Source: Solimicrobium sp043758755 (GTDB lineage: Bacteria; Pseudomonadota; Gammaproteobacteria; Burkholderiales; Burkholderiaceae_D). From it: a stretch of DNA of 64,000 nucleotides. Made by a program: the position numbers and the translations under genes. The notes below the pieces were generated by a model that was not told the origin of the DNA, did no database searches, and saw nothing but the letters and a program-made list of their open reading frames with translations. Each line of letters begins with the position of its first letter. Within the stretch, counting starts at the first letter, position 1. Shown here one piece after another: positions 63,436 to 64,000 of this stretch. The stretch is from assembly GCA_043758755.1 (NCBI GenBank), contig JAYVMW010000047.1, positions 19,692-83,691 of the forward strand, in the 5' to 3' direction.

Positions 63436-64000
63436 ATGACCCCTACCGCAATTACCTCAATACGACAAACCAATACGCTGGAAATTTTAGCCCGGGCCAG
63501 CGGATCTTCTCCGGGTGCCGAACGCCTGAATGCCTGTGCAATACACGTTGCGGCAGTTTCCCCCACCACCACGAAGACAATTAACAACTTTTTAAAGCTT
63601 GCCAATGATAAAAAACACCCGGTGGCAGCTGGAATCGCTGTCATGCTGCTTGGACTTCAGCTCTGCCTGGACCCCCTGCGGGCAATTGGCCTGGAGACTA
63701 TCTACATCGGTTTTTGCATATTGACCGGAAAGCAGATTGCTTCTACTCCTGCCAACGCCGTTGCCGATCAACCCTTATCTCATGCACAAGGAGAAACGCC
63801 AATGATTCCAACAACTGCTGCTGTTACCACCTCAACTCCCGGCCCTGCACCAACACTACGTGACACCTCTGTTTCATTAATCGATGAGTTCGCACGTGGA
63901 AATCGATCAACCGTTGAAACTCGCGTGAAAGCATTAAGATCGGTTCCCGCAGACCAGCGTGCCGCTGCGTTGTCCGACTTGATCAGGGGCGATCTGAGCA
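63436..64000 (+). CDS. Start of an unrecognised protein, cut by the right edge
   Basis: The ATG at 63436 is the first start after an in-frame TGA at 63394 and opens 188 codons without a stop. Translation begins MTPTAITSIRQTNTLEILAR. It contains one hydrophobic segment (PVAAGIAVMLLGLQLCLDPL, extended by GLETIYIGFCILTG), a Thr/Pro/Ala-rich stretch (TTAAVTTSTPGPAPT) and a charged helical part (STVETRVKALRSVPADQRAA). There is no cleavable signal peptide and no family match. The upstream ribosome-binding site is poor, so the ATG at 63801 could also be a start. A different frame (63309-63584) overlaps it but looks non-coding. Confidence 0.5.
   Translation, partial: MTPTAITSIRQTNTLEILARASGSSPGAERLNACAIHVAAVSPTTTKTINNFLKLANDKKHPVAAGIAVMLLGLQLCLDPLRAIGLETIYIGFCILTGKQIASTPANAVADQPLSHAQGETPMIPTTAAVTTSTPGPAPTLRDTSVSLIDEFARGNRSTVETRVKALRSVPADQRAAALSDLIRGDLS

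Noticed and set aside
63309..63584. 91-codon plus-strand frame overlapping the right-edge gene
   Set aside because: It has no ribosome-binding site, its composition is odd, and the frame starting at 63436 stays open much longer.

Overview
The window is chromosomal DNA of a motile Gram-negative bacterium, most likely a betaproteobacterium. Three gene groups point this way: the flhBAFG-fliA-motCD block beside flgNMA and flgBCDEFGHIJKL with L- and P-ring genes, an NAD-linked formate dehydrogenase of the FdsGBAD type next to an oxalate/formate-type transporter, and glpKD and gcvHPT. The class call is inference from gene content and order. Genes are dense and there is no sign of prophage, insertion sequence, CRISPR array, tRNA or rRNA.

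Layout. 1-1236: SulP anion transporter, cut by the window edge. 1498-9193: flagellar export gate (flhB, flhA), placement and number control (flhF, flhG), sigma-28 (fliA) and the second stator pair (motC, motD). 9274-11041, minus strand: flgN, flgM, flgA. 11220-21873: flgB to flgL in order. Near-consensus sigma-28 promoters lie ahead of flgM and flgK, and both carry the same -10 variant. 21918-25246: ETF:ubiquinone oxidoreductase, an SDR, a GtrA-family protein and a small lipoprotein. 25331-30292: a regulatory block with a membrane histidine kinase, universal stress protein, Crp/Fnr regulator, stand-alone receiver and OmpW porin, with a perfect FNR-type box placed to drive ompW. 30433-33110: glutathione transferase and an ABC-2 exporter. 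33163-38898: an unrecognised protein with repeated NDV/NDI tetrads, TfoX-N and CZB-domain proteins, tesA head-to-head with a YbbA-type ATPase, a diacylglycerol-glycosyltransferase-like enzyme with an abutting membrane protein, and a HAD hydrolase. 38954-42369: alpha/beta hydrolase, O-acetylhomoserine sulfhydrylase-type enzyme, CBS-domain protein and 2OG-Fe(II) oxygenase.

42554-52098 is a formate module: OFA-family transporter, fdhD, a membrane/coiled-coil protein, a ModE-like regulator with a ligand-binding domain, then fdsG-fdsB-fdsA-fdsD. 52134-58060, minus strand: NAD(P)HX repair enzyme, DadA-like oxidoreductase, glpK and glpD. 58609-63146: glycine cleavage genes in the order gcvH-gcvP-gcvT. 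A 67-bp nested palindromic element sits between gcvH and gcvP, and an AT-rich 548-bp gap without a recognisable glycine riboswitch lies upstream. 63436 to the end: the start of an unrecognised protein.

The formate, glycine-cleavage, glycerol and ETF genes suggest a respiring heterotroph that can oxidise formate to NADH. The least explained items are the 33163-34155 protein, the right-edge open frame, the degenerate FlhG P-loop, the palindromic element at 58998-59064, and the wiring of the kinase/receiver/Fnr/Usp/OmpW block.
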